Origin: a virus
Length of the DNA: 54,545 nucleotides
IMG/VR virus record: IMGVR_UViG_3300005528_000072
Coordinates: 1 to 54,545 of that record
Strand: one strand, 5' to 3'
Below are positions 43,325 through 49,412 of the stretch, one piece after another (within the stretch, counting starts at the first letter, position 1; the number at the start of each line of letters is the position of its first letter). Under the pieces are notes generated by a model, which did no database searches, was not told where the DNA came from, and saw nothing but the letters and a program-made list of their open reading frames with translations. A program made the position numbers and the translations under genes.

Positions 43325-43910
43325 CGTATTCCTTTTTGAGTATAAGTTTGTATTTTGTTGGTTCGAATGGTATGAACGGTGTATACTTCTTTATTTTTTT
43401 ACTGATGTTTGGATAGTGAATCGTATCACCAATCTTACGATCCCATGAAGGTATAAACTCAAGCACTTTATTCAGAATACACACAGTCTCAAGTGAGATT
43501 TCTTCATGTAGCAACTTGATCAATAATTCTGGATACTCACCCTCTTGAGATATAAACAAGTCATTTGGTTTACCATGATTCATTAATGACTCAATCTCAT
43601 TGGTAAAAGTGTAAGTCAATGATTGAATGATCTTCTGACGTTTACGATACTCAATATCAGCATCATTCGTCAGAAGATGACCTACCCAAACATCATGGTT
43701 ATACACCAAATTAGCAACAATATAATCACGGCATATGTCAACATTTGTGAATCTCCGACTGAGTTTATAAAAGTGCCATTTGTCTTTTCGATTCTCAAAT
43801 GCACCAATGCTTGTGCTTACTTTACCATTGTACTTAAAGTAATCGTAAGAATCTGAATTAAAGTGAAGTTTGAGAGAAGTGTATAAACAGAATGCTTCAT
43901 AACCTGTCAT
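43299..43910 (-). CDS. 59: helicase loader gp59
   Basis: 203 aa (T4 gp59 is 217). Matches gp59 well: YEAFCLYTSLKLHFNSDSYD with YFKYNGKV, NRKDKWHFYKLSRRF, DYIVANLVYNHDVWVGHLL and LLHEEISLETVCILNKVLEF. gp59 binds forks and gp32-coated DNA and loads the gp41 helicase. Order 32-(nucleotidase)-59-33 follows T4. It overlaps gp33 by 4 nt. Confidence 0.85.
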   Translation of the reverse strand: MTGYEAFCLYTSLKLHFNSDSYDYFKYNGKVSTSIGAFENRKDKWHFYKLSRRFTNVDICRDYIVANLVYNHDVWVGHLLTNDADIEYRKRQKIIQSLTYTFTNEIESLMNHGKPNDLFISQEGEYPELLIKLLHEEISLETVCILNKVLEFIPSWDRKIGDTIHYPNISKKIKKYTPFIPFEPTKYKLILKKEYDANTKNLS

Positions 43911-44131
43911 ATCGGTAAACGATTGCCTTTCACTTTTAACATATTCAAACGTTCTGCTTGCTCATGAATCTTTGACTTCAGATTCGGTGTAATAAGTGAA
44001 GCAGCAACTTCCAATTCTAATCCTGTCTCTTTACAGTGTTCAGTAATAGCCTCAAGATATGTGTAATCTGTGTTGGCTACCAAATTCTCTATCTGTAAAG
44101 AGAACTTGAGCATTTCATCTTTGGTTGGCAT
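43907..44131 (-). CDS. 33: late transcription co-activator gp33
   Basis: 74 aa, shorter than T4 gp33 (112). KDEMLKFSLQIENLVANTDY, TYLEAITEHCKETGLELEVA, ASLITPNLKSKIHEQAERLN, LKVKGNRLPI. Two helices followed by a basic, hydrophobic tail fit the RNA-polymerase-flap and sliding-clamp-binding layout of marine gp33. It links late transcription to replication, in line with the NATAAATA boxes in the window. Overlaps gp59 by 4 nt (ATGA) and shares one base with the upstream gene. Confidence 0.8.
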   Translation of the reverse strand: MPTKDEMLKFSLQIENLVANTDYTYLEAITEHCKETGLELEVAASLITPNLKSKIHEQAERLNMLKVKGNRLPI

Positions 44132-44547
44132 CAGAAATTAACTTTGATTTTACTACCAGTGCTGCTTGGTAGTTCTGCCGACCACGATGATGCCATACCT
44201 GACGGTGATGCTGATAAAGGCATTTGAGTAGTCAATGACGAGATATCATTAGTCGTTAACGGTGGTATTGTATCATTCATTGTGCCACTGAACATCCAGT
44301 TGTTATTTGGTATATTACTGAAATCAAATTTAGATTGTTCACCAAGAGTAACTGGACTCTCTTCTTTTTCAAATGACACAACATCGATCATACCATCAAT
44401 CTGATAACCACAGCCTTGTAGAAAATCACGGAATCTGTCAAGAATGTCACCAAGATATAAGGCATTACAATTCATTTCTAAATCTCTTTCACCTTCAGCA
44501 GAGTGAAAGCGAAATGTGAATGAATGATTGTCATTTTCAAAATCCAT
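44131..44547 (-). CDS. conserved phage protein, function unknown
   Basis: 138 aa. Conserved N-terminal half (HSFTFRFHSAEGERDLEMNC, LGDILDRFRDFLQGCGYQID) and a Ser/Thr/Pro-rich, probably flexible tail. In T4 this position holds dsbA, but no similarity to DsbA is evident here. The DILDRFRDFL-CGYQIDG helix is known to me from cyanophage-type genomes as an uncharacterised family. It shares one base with gp33, so translation is coupled and a role in replication or late transcription is possible. Confidence 0.65.
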   Translation of the reverse strand: MDFENDNHSFTFRFHSAEGERDLEMNCNALYLGDILDRFRDFLQGCGYQIDGMIDVVSFEKEESPVTLGEQSKFDFSNIPNNNWMFSGTMNDTIPPLTTNDISSLTTQMPLSASPSGMASSWSAELPSSTGSKIKVNF

Positions 44548-44561
44548 AATATAGTCTCCGT

Positions 44562-44780
44562 TTATTTACGATTAGCAGCGTGTGCGATACAAACAATGTC
44601 ATCACTCTTGGCATATGAACACCGTACAGCAAGTGGATCAATACCTTTAGCAATAGCGTTTTCAATATTTGCTGCCATCAGTTTACGGTCGTTCAAACCA
44701 TAAAGACATGCCGCAGCAACGACTGAAAGTAAAACCAAAGTAGCTGAAACTGTGGTTATACTACTCAATCCCTTCTCCAT
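44562..44780 (-). CDS. small single-pass membrane protein
   Basis: 72 aa from ATG 44780 (MEKGLSSITTVSATL), chosen because AAGGAGA lies 6 nt upstream; the longer frame from 44813 lacks this. One hydrophobic segment (VSATLVLLSVVAAACLYGL) is followed by a soluble part with two Cys (VRCSYAKSDDIVCIAHAANR), probably periplasmic. It lies directly downstream of the SleB hydrolase gene. A holin, antiholin or lysis regulator is possible from the neighbourhood; I cannot name a family. Confidence 0.6.
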   Translation of the reverse strand: MEKGLSSITTVSATLVLLSVVAAACLYGLNDRKLMAANIENAIAKGIDPLAVRCSYAKSDDIVCIAHAANRK

Positions 44781-44809
44781 TATCTTCTCCTTTTTGCTTG
44801 ATAAAATAC

Positions 44810-45361
44810 TCATGAACTTTTCTTTGCCTTATTGTAGAATAAATGTCTGCCGATTTGAGCAGTATACCTCATATTATTCCAACCAGGTTTTACATAGTCC
44901 GCATGAAAGAACAAGGCACCTCTGGTTGGATCTTTGAACTTTTCAGTATAAAGATAGAACGCCAATGCTAGTTCAGTTACACTATTATACAACGAATTAC
45001 TCTCTATTGTCAAGAGTCCTTTTCTCATCATATCCTTAGGACGATTTTCACATACCCATGAGAATTGGCAAACAGTGCCAACTTTTTGTTTGACTACGCC
45101 GCAGTAAGTATCTGGAAATACACCAGACAGCATTCGATTGTATGTAACAAATGCTACGGCAATTTGTCCAAGTCTTGGTTCTAGTCCTGCTTCAAAATAC
45201 ATGTTCTGAGCAAGACATTCGACTTCCGATCTTGCTTGTGGTGATAAATCTTCCAGTTGAACTTTCGGTTGAACTGGTATACTGATCTGTGCTGCGGCAT
45301 GACCAACATATACAACAAATGCCGCAAAGATGCTACAAAGTAATAGTGTGATGTAACGCAT
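44810..45361 (-). CDS. secreted SleB-family cell-wall hydrolase (endolysin)
   Basis: 183 aa. Signal-peptide-like start (MRYITLLLCSIFAAFVVYVG, then HAAAQ with an A-x-A site). The mature part matches hydrolase_2/SleB (PF07486): CLAQNMYFEAGLEPRLGQIA, VAFVTYNRMLSG, CGVVKQKVGTVCQFSWVCEN, RGALFFHADYVKPGW. The Glu in YFEA is the expected catalytic acid. It cuts peptidoglycan; export by the host Sec system would make lysis partly holin-independent. AAGGAG precedes the ATG, and a UUCG hairpin sits in the leader. Confidence 0.8.
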   Translation of the reverse strand: MRYITLLLCSIFAAFVVYVGHAAAQISIPVQPKVQLEDLSPQARSEVECLAQNMYFEAGLEPRLGQIAVAFVTYNRMLSGVFPDTYCGVVKQKVGTVCQFSWVCENRPKDMMRKGLLTIESNSLYNSVTELALAFYLYTEKFKDPTRGALFFHADYVKPGWNNMRYTAQIGRHLFYNKAKKSS

Positions 45362-45381
45362 ATTTCTCCTTGTTAGTTAGA

Positions 45382-45399
45382 GGTGTGCCGAAGCACACC
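45382..45399 (-). promoter_or_regulatory. UUCG-tetraloop hairpin before the hydrolase gene
   Basis: On the minus strand GGTGTGC-TTCG-GCACACC forms a perfect 7-bp stem with an extra-stable UUCG loop, 8 nt after the stop of the 90-aa gene and 20 nt before the hydrolase ATG. There is no T tract, so it is not a typical terminator. It may act as an RNA 3'-end stabiliser, processing site or weak attenuator controlling hydrolase expression. Confidence 0.6.
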
Positions 45400-45407
45400 C
45401 GTTCCCG

Positions 45408-45680
45408 TCAGGCAGTTTTTTTGCTTTGTGTTTTTTCTGCTGTGATATTAGAAACGAATCCATTCAAGGCTTGTGCCTTGTTGATGATTTCTGTCTCTGA
45501 GGGATAAGTTGGAAAGGCGGGATGATCTGGTATTGCTTGTCCGTTTAATTTAGCGGACTCTACCTTCACTTGCCATTCATTGATTAGGCGTTCTTTACTG
45601 GAAACATAATCTTCCAATAAAAGGTCTTTCGCCATTTTAAGAAGTTCAAGACGAATCTCAAACGGTGTTAGATTGCTCAT
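45408..45680 (-). CDS. conserved small phage protein
   Basis: 90 aa. MSNLTPFEIRLELLKMAKDL, then LINEWQVKVE and HPAFPTYPSETEIINKAQAL. This family is frequent in cyanophage and pelagiphage genomes (helical, about 85-95 aa); its role is unknown to me. AGGAG precedes the ATG. A late-type box lies 57 nt upstream and a leader hairpin in between. Confidence 0.65.
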   Translation of the reverse strand: MSNLTPFEIRLELLKMAKDLLLEDYVSSKERLINEWQVKVESAKLNGQAIPDHPAFPTYPSETEIINKAQALNGFVSNITAEKTQSKKTA

Positions 45681-45704
45681 AGTTACTCCTGTGTTGTGTG
45701 TGTT

Positions 45705-45733
45705 TACTGGCGATTGTGTGTGTAGTGCCAGTA
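45705..45733 (-). promoter_or_regulatory. leader inverted repeat
   Basis: TACTGGC (45705-45711) and GCCAGTA (45727-45733) are exact inverted repeats separated by 15 nt. They lie between the late box at 45737 and the ATG at 45680. This could be an RNA stem in the leader or a repressor-binding dyad; nothing else marks it. Confidence 0.4.
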
Positions 45734-45736
45734 TAC

Positions 45737-45744
45737 TTATTTAG
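45737..45744 (-). promoter_or_regulatory. late promoter box (CTAAATAA)
   Basis: On the minus strand ACTAAATAAG, followed by TATACT. It resembles the box at 6771. It lies in a 97-nt intergenic region in front of the 90-aa gene and the hydrolase. The adjacent TATACT could also act as a sigma70 -10, but no good -35 is present. Confidence 0.45.
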
Positions 45745-45777
45745 TTATTTTTAATCCCAGAGGCCACGGTTTATATG

Positions 45778-45996
45778 TTATTCTTCAACTCCGAAATGTT
45801 CAGCAATAAATTGTTTCACAGTAATTGCACCCGATGCCTCAACATCACAATCATGAGTTACAAAACTCATCTCCGTAACTTCACACATACGCATACATTC
45901 TCGAACAATCAACTCGGCAAAATTTTGATAGCATTGCTCGGTGCTTTGACTTTCATCCTGACACTCGTAGTATAGTTCTCTAATTCGTTCATTCAT
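45778..45996 (-). CDS. small protein with FAELIVREC motif
   Basis: 72 aa, acidic, Cys-rich (CQDESQSTEQCYQNFAELIV, RECMRMCEV), ending AEHFGVEE. Paralogue of the 80-aa protein at 46091: both have NxxIxEL at the start, FAELIVxEC in the middle and HFGVxE at the end. Such short acidic proteins recur in tandem in T4-like phages. No function is known. Its ATG overlaps the stop of the 33-aa membrane protein gene (ATGA). Confidence 0.6.
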   Translation of the reverse strand: MNERIRELYYECQDESQSTEQCYQNFAELIVRECMRMCEVTEMSFVTHDCDVEASGAITVKQFIAEHFGVEE

Positions 45997-46094
45997 CCTT
46001 CACCTCTTGCTATTTTCAGAATAATGAAAACAAGCCATCCAAACATATTTGCTGAATAAAGAACTGTCGCAAACAATAGCCATTTGTCTTTCAT
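45993..46094 (-). CDS. 33-aa membrane protein between two paralogues
   Basis: A short frame, MKDKWLLFATVLYSANMFGW followed by LVFIILKIARGEG, with one transmembrane helix flanked by Lys residues. Its ATG overlaps the stop of the 80-aa gene, and its TGA overlaps the ATG of the 72-aa gene, both as ATGA. The exact double overlap and the clean membrane helix support a real gene. Function unknown. Confidence 0.6.
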   Translation of the reverse strand: MKDKWLLFATVLYSANMFGWLVFIILKIARGEG

Positions 46095-46333
46095 TCTGTT
46101 ACTCCGAAATGTTTTTTCAATCCTACAGCAATAGCAATAGACAAATCTGGAGTTACTCCACTTGGCGTATTGTATCTACCGATTGACATAGATTGTTCAG
46201 CACACTCCCAAACAATCAACTCGGCGAACTTTTCTATACCATAACTATCGGCAGAATACTCCACTCTACCCCTATTGTCCTTGATAATATCAAAAGATTG
46301 TTCAGCAAGTTCTTTAATTTTGTTGTTCATCAT
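46091..46333 (-). CDS. small protein with FAELIVWEC motif
   Basis: 80 aa. MNNKIKELAEQSFDI (second Met of two), YGIEKFAELIVWECAEQS, and the end VGLKKHFGVTE. Paralogue of the 72-aa protein two genes on. GGGATA precedes the start only weakly. It is divergent from the homing endonuclease gene with just 27 nt between the starts. It is first of an ATGA-coupled trio. Confidence 0.6.
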   Translation of the reverse strand: MMNNKIKELAEQSFDIIKDNRGRVEYSADSYGIEKFAELIVWECAEQSMSIGRYNTPSGVTPDLSIAIAVGLKKHFGVTE

Positions 46334-46360
46334 TATCCCAAAGAGTGAAAAATACTATAT

Positions 46361-47017
46361 ATGTATATGATATACACAATTTATAAATCTGTCAACAGCA
46401 AAACGAATCAAGTATACATTGGATTTGATTCCAAATGGCCAAATCGTCAAAAAGTTCATAAATCTGCCAGTAAAAACGGTAATTCTAAATTCTACAATGC
46501 AATTCGTAAATATGGATGGGAATCTTTTGATTGGGAAGTCATATATCAATCAAAAGACCGAGAACACACTCTAAATGTTATGGAATCATATTTTATTGAG
46601 CAATATGATTCTTTCAATATTGGATATAATTTAACCTTAGGTGGTGACGGTACATTCGGTGTAGTCTTGTCTGAGGATGCTAAACAAAAAATTAGTAACA
46701 CACATAAAGGCAAAACACTTTCCAAAAATCATATAAAAATACTTGTAGAAAAGGGTAAAAAATTGACTGGTGAAAAAAATCCTATGTACGGTAAAACTTT
46801 ATCCGAAGATCATAAAAAAAAGATATCGCAATCAACCAAAGGCATATCTAAACCAATGACAGACGAACATAAAAAAAATCTCAAATGTCATTCAAACAAT
46901 CTAACTAAAGTTTCATGTCCTCATTGTGGTAAAGAAGGACAACTAACAAACATGAAACGATGGCACTTTGATAAGTGTAAATCAATCCCAAAGCGATCTA
47001 TAGTACAACCCGAATAA
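46361..47017 (+). CDS. GIY-YIG homing endonuclease
   Basis: 218 aa, the only plus-strand gene between 41900 and the right edge. N-terminal GIY-YIG nuclease (MIYTIYKSVN, VYIGFDSKW, then an Arg-containing helix and FYNAIRKYGWESFDWEVI with Glu in NVMESYFIEQYDSFNIGYNL), then NUMOD3-type DNA-binding repeats (LSEDAKQKISNTHKGKT, NPMYGKTLSEDHKKKISQST) and a C-terminal zinc finger (CPHCGKEG...WHFDKC). This matches T4 Seg/I-TevI-type free-standing endonucleases. It overlaps the 3' end of the convergent 240-aa gene by 36 nt. It probably spreads by cutting related phages lacking it. Confidence 0.9.
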   Translation: MYMIYTIYKSVNSKTNQVYIGFDSKWPNRQKVHKSASKNGNSKFYNAIRKYGWESFDWEVIYQSKDREHTLNVMESYFIEQYDSFNIGYNLTLGGDGTFGVVLSEDAKQKISNTHKGKTLSKNHIKILVEKGKKLTGEKNPMYGKTLSEDHKKKISQSTKGISKPMTDEHKKNLKCHSNNLTKVSCPHCGKEGQLTNMKRWHFDKCKSIPKRSIVQPE

Positions 47018-47704
47018 TCGGAATCCATTGTCCATACGGTCGTAAACTTTTTTCATGCCATCGTAGTCGCACTGATACGTATGATTGGGACCTTCTTCAA
47101 ATGTATACAGTGTCGGCTTACCATTTTCATCCCATTCGCATGGAACAGAATGTGTGTCAATCTCACCAGAACGATATGCTTCTTCCCATGAATCATCAAC
47201 GAAATGTTCAAAGGCAAAAATCATTTCATTCAATACCCATTCCCAACGACGATGTGTGATGTCCCACGAATCTTTTTGATATTGTTCTTGATCTTCAAAC
47301 TTTAATACAAACTGTGATGAGCCATCTTCATAGCCAACGATGCGTAGTTCTTCTGGTACATCTTCAGCATCAACCATAGGTGAACCATGTTTTGTTGCTT
47401 GAAGTTGTTTGAGCATCGGTAAAATAATATTTGCCAGCGTGTGATCCATCGACCACGTATCATACTTGTCAATACGCACTTTGATTTTGCGTTCTTTGTG
47501 ACTTTCTATCCACTGACAAAACTTAGTTAGCCAAGAATCGTTACCGTTTCTGTCTTCTGCTAACCATGTGCCGAAGTCATGAACCCAATCAGGATGTCGT
47601 TTGAATCCATATTCATCAGGAACTTTTTTTGCCCAGAAGCAAAGCAGTTCTGCTAGTTGATATGGACCGAACCAATTTGTATAAGGACCAATATAGATTT
47701 TCAT
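46982..47704 (-). CDS. conserved phage protein, function unknown
   Basis: 240 aa. MKIYIGPYTNWFGPYQLAEL is a start I recognise from an uncharacterised family spread among phages, followed by HDFGTWLAEDRNGNDSWLTK, KVRIDKYDTWSMDHTLANII and a C-terminal YDRMDNGFRLFGLYYRSLWD. Many Trp and acidic residues. Its last 36 nt are overlapped by the homing endonuclease gene; the conserved-looking C-terminus argues it is intact. Its leader follows the tmRNA coding piece directly, so the two may share a transcript. Confidence 0.65.
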   Translation of the reverse strand: MKIYIGPYTNWFGPYQLAELLCFWAKKVPDEYGFKRHPDWVHDFGTWLAEDRNGNDSWLTKFCQWIESHKERKIKVRIDKYDTWSMDHTLANIILPMLKQLQATKHGSPMVDAEDVPEELRIVGYEDGSSQFVLKFEDQEQYQKDSWDITHRRWEWVLNEMIFAFEHFVDDSWEEAYRSGEIDTHSVPCEWDENGKPTLYTFEEGPNHTYQCDYDGMKKVYDRMDNGFRLFGLYYRSLWD

Positions 47705-47724
47705 AATATATCTCTGAATTTGGT

Positions 47725-48060
47725 GTAGAGTGTTTTGGTAATAAGGTACACTCCACTAAAACCCCATGAGAGTTAAGCCGCTAGGCGTTCTTCTCCGTAA
47801 AATGCGTCATTTGCATTTATAGATTTGCTTGATTTACAGTCATCGCCTACTGTGTTGCCTTCTCCACTATCTCACCCTGTCGAAACCATGTCTAGCCCAT
47901 CAGAAGTGTCCTGCTGTTCACAGGTCGGGAATTCCAATCCTCAGAGTCTTGTTAAACTCTTACATATCACCCTAAACAACACTTCTGGTGGACTAGGTGG
48001 GAGTCGAACCCACGTCCAGAATGCCTTCACTTTGAAGGAGTTACAACAATTCCTTCCTGC
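47725..48060 (-). ncRNA. ssrA: circularly permuted (two-piece) tmRNA
   Basis: On the minus strand the acceptor half comes first: T-arm GTGGG-TTCGACT-CCCAC, then CTAGTCC and an encoded ACCA ending at 47986. An 87-nt intervening segment follows (47899-47985), closed by AGAAGTGT/ACACTTCT. The coding half starts at 47898 with GGGCTAG, which pairs fully with CTAGTCC and gives a G3-U70 wobble, the alanyl-tRNA synthetase determinant. ACATGGTTTCGACAGGG follows, typical of a tmRNA 5' end. The tag frame at 47814-47776 reads ANDAFYGEERLAA then TAA (47775-47773). A 9-bp stem (GTGGAGTGT/ACACTCTAC) lies near the 3' end of the coding piece. Order acceptor-IVS-coding is the permuted form known from alphaproteobacteria, some cyanobacteria and some betaproteobacteria. 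It would rescue stalled ribosomes and mark proteins for degradation. The outer ends are approximate. Confidence 0.95.
47773..47814 (-). other. tmRNA tag reading frame ANDAFYGEERLAA-stop
   Basis: Resume codon GCA at 47814-47812, 13 sense codons and TAA. The AND start and the LAA end match bacterial degradation tags seen by SspB/ClpX and ClpXP. The middle AFYGEER is not a tag I can tie to a known host. Confidence 0.9.
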
Positions 48061-48197
48061 TGCATTTGTTTATGAAACTCATTTTTCTTCATAGTATACC
48101 AACCCCAAGAGCCAAAGAATGTTGTGCCTGGATTTGGTCCTTGTTCTCTCAAGTACGAATCAAGTTTTTTATCGTATTCTTTTTCAGTAATTTGCAT
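48027..48197 (-). CDS. 56-aa protein ending inside the tmRNA acceptor region
   Basis: MQITEKEYDKKLDSYLREQG, PNPGTTFFGSWGWYTMKKNE, FHKQMQQEGIVVTPSK. Its ATG follows the stop of the 176-aa gene by one base, so it is translationally coupled. Its last codons fall in the sequence that becomes the tmRNA acceptor piece. The sequence is non-repetitive and has normal composition. No family recognised. A TATACT at 48093-48098 within it could be a promoter -10 for the tmRNA, but no good -35 accompanies it. Confidence 0.55.
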   Translation of the reverse strand: MQITEKEYDKKLDSYLREQGPNPGTTFFGSWGWYTMKKNEFHKQMQQEGIVVTPSK

Positions 48198-48198
48198 A

Positions 48199-48729
48199 TC
48201 ACACCGTTGTAAATCTTGCTGAACCTTTGCTCGTTCTTCCTGGCTTCAACGGCTTGTCAGACTTTGGTTTCGTTTCTGTTTGAAACGGCGCATGTGGCTT
48301 ATTGAATGCCATCTTGCCTACATTCTCTGTCTTGCCGTGTCCTGGGAATCCTGTTTTGTTTGTTCCATGTAAGGTCGCTGTTTTTCCATCATGATGTAAG
48401 ATTGAGTCTTGATTATAATGTTCTCCATGTTTTTTAATATCATGGAGTAGTTGTTTGCCGTGTTCATCTCCCTTTCCTTTTGCATGTACCAAAATAGACT
48501 TTTCTTTACCACCTTCCCAATGACCTTCAACATCTTTGTGAGTGTAGCCTTGTGCAGTCAGTTTCTTTTTAAGTTCTTCATGATGCTTTTTATTTTGCTC
48601 TGGCGATACTTCATCATGTGGTCGCTGTGAGGAAATAACAGCATAGTGCCTACCCTCTTCAGCATGTTTAGCCAATCTTGCCAGCGGATTGCCTTCATCT
48701 AATTGTTTATGTTGTTTGAATGATAGCAT
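48199..48729 (-). CDS. conserved phage protein, perhaps DUF3293-like
   Basis: 176 aa. MLSFKQHKQLDEGNPLARLA start, then EEGRHYAVISSQRPHDEVSP, EQNKKHHEELKKKLTAQGYT, EKSILVHAKGKG, and SILHHDGKTATLHGTNKTGF with a basic tail (TSKGSARFTT). The layout (A-ISS-RP, EN-HH-EL, GY-V-G-W, E-S-LV) resembles the DUF3293 pattern, extended by a His- and Gly-rich C-terminal part found in several phage groups. It has many His residues. Function unknown. GGAG and a late box (48752-48759) precede it, so it is likely late and perhaps packaged. Confidence 0.6.
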   Translation of the reverse strand: MLSFKQHKQLDEGNPLARLAKHAEEGRHYAVISSQRPHDEVSPEQNKKHHEELKKKLTAQGYTHKDVEGHWEGGKEKSILVHAKGKGDEHGKQLLHDIKKHGEHYNQDSILHHDGKTATLHGTNKTGFPGHGKTENVGKMAFNKPHAPFQTETKPKSDKPLKPGRTSKGSARFTTV

Positions 48730-48744
48730 GATGTCTCCAAAATG

Positions 48745-49410
48745 TCAAGCATATTTATCAATCATCTCAATCAATGGTTGCCGATAATCATGAATCTGCC
48801 GTTCAAACACCTGTGCTGGTCCTTCTTCAGTAGCAATCAATACCACAATATCATCAATCCAAATACCAGTTCGTTCAGCAAACATCAACGCATATGCTGT
48901 ACACTGCATAAAGTAGTTCTGAATGTAATCTTCATCTTTTTGTTTTGTGGATGTTTTGAAATCGATGACCGATAACTTACCATTCCATTCAGCAATCAAA
49001 TCTACACGACCAGCAATACGGTATTTGTCGGAGTATAGTGCTTGTTCTTGTGAATAAACATTACCAACTTTCTCATCAATGATCGGCTTGATTTTGAAGA
49101 ATAGTTCCTTCAGATCAGGCATCAACAACTGCATTTTGAAATCGTTTATTTCATTGTTAATGTAGTCTTCACAAATCTTATGTACCTTTGTACCACGATT
49201 TGATGCTTTTCGTGAGACTTCATTCGCTCGTTCTTCACCTACAGCCTGTCGCCATTCATAGAGTGCTTTCTTGCCATAATTAGAAAGTACCGTAGTGATA
49301 GACTTATACTTATTGCCTTCTGGCGTAGTATAGAGTCTACCACTATCAGTAGTTTCTGCTTTTAGGTCAAATTGAAGTTGCGGCAACTTTACATGATCAA
49401 ATGTTCGCAT
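48745..49410 (-). CDS. PD-(D/E)XK exonuclease (RecB/MGME1-like)
   Basis: 221 aa. An early helix region (YKSITTVLSNYGKKALYEWR; RGTKVHKICEDYIN, with the His seen in RecB-type nucleases), then the catalytic core GRVDLIAEWNGKLSVIDFKT, S (Asp in GRVDLI, Asp-x-Lys in VIDFKTS) and a Q/Y helix (NYFMQCTAYALMFAERTGI). Such enzymes degrade or process DNA ends and are common in marine T4-like phages. It lies 2 nt after the PhoH stop. Confidence 0.85.
   Translation of the reverse strand: MRTFDHVKLPQLQFDLKAETTDSGRLYTTPEGNKYKSITTVLSNYGKKALYEWRQAVGEERANEVSRKASNRGTKVHKICEDYINNEINDFKMQLLMPDLKELFFKIKPIIDEKVGNVYSQEQALYSDKYRIAGRVDLIAEWNGKLSVIDFKTSTKQKDEDYIQNYFMQCTAYALMFAERTGIWIDDIVVLIATEEGPAQVFERQIHDYRQPLIEMIDKYA
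48752..48759 (-). promoter_or_regulatory. late promoter box (GATAAATA)
   Basis: The minus strand reads TGATAAATATG 22 nt before the ATG at 48729, with GGAG in between. The box lies in the last codons of the exonuclease gene. It could express the 176-aa protein, the 56-aa protein and the tmRNA late. Confidence 0.55.
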
Positions 49411-49412
49411 CG

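Noticed and set aside
44131-44547. DsbA double-strand DNA-binding protein (expected at this place in T4)
   Set aside because: Length and sequence do not resemble T4 DsbA; kept as unknown.
47825-48094. 89-aa open frame on the plus strand (contains GLGGSRTHVQNAF)
   Set aside because: It is the antisense of the tmRNA; the G-G-S-R-T-H phrase is the known false product of reading a T-arm backwards.
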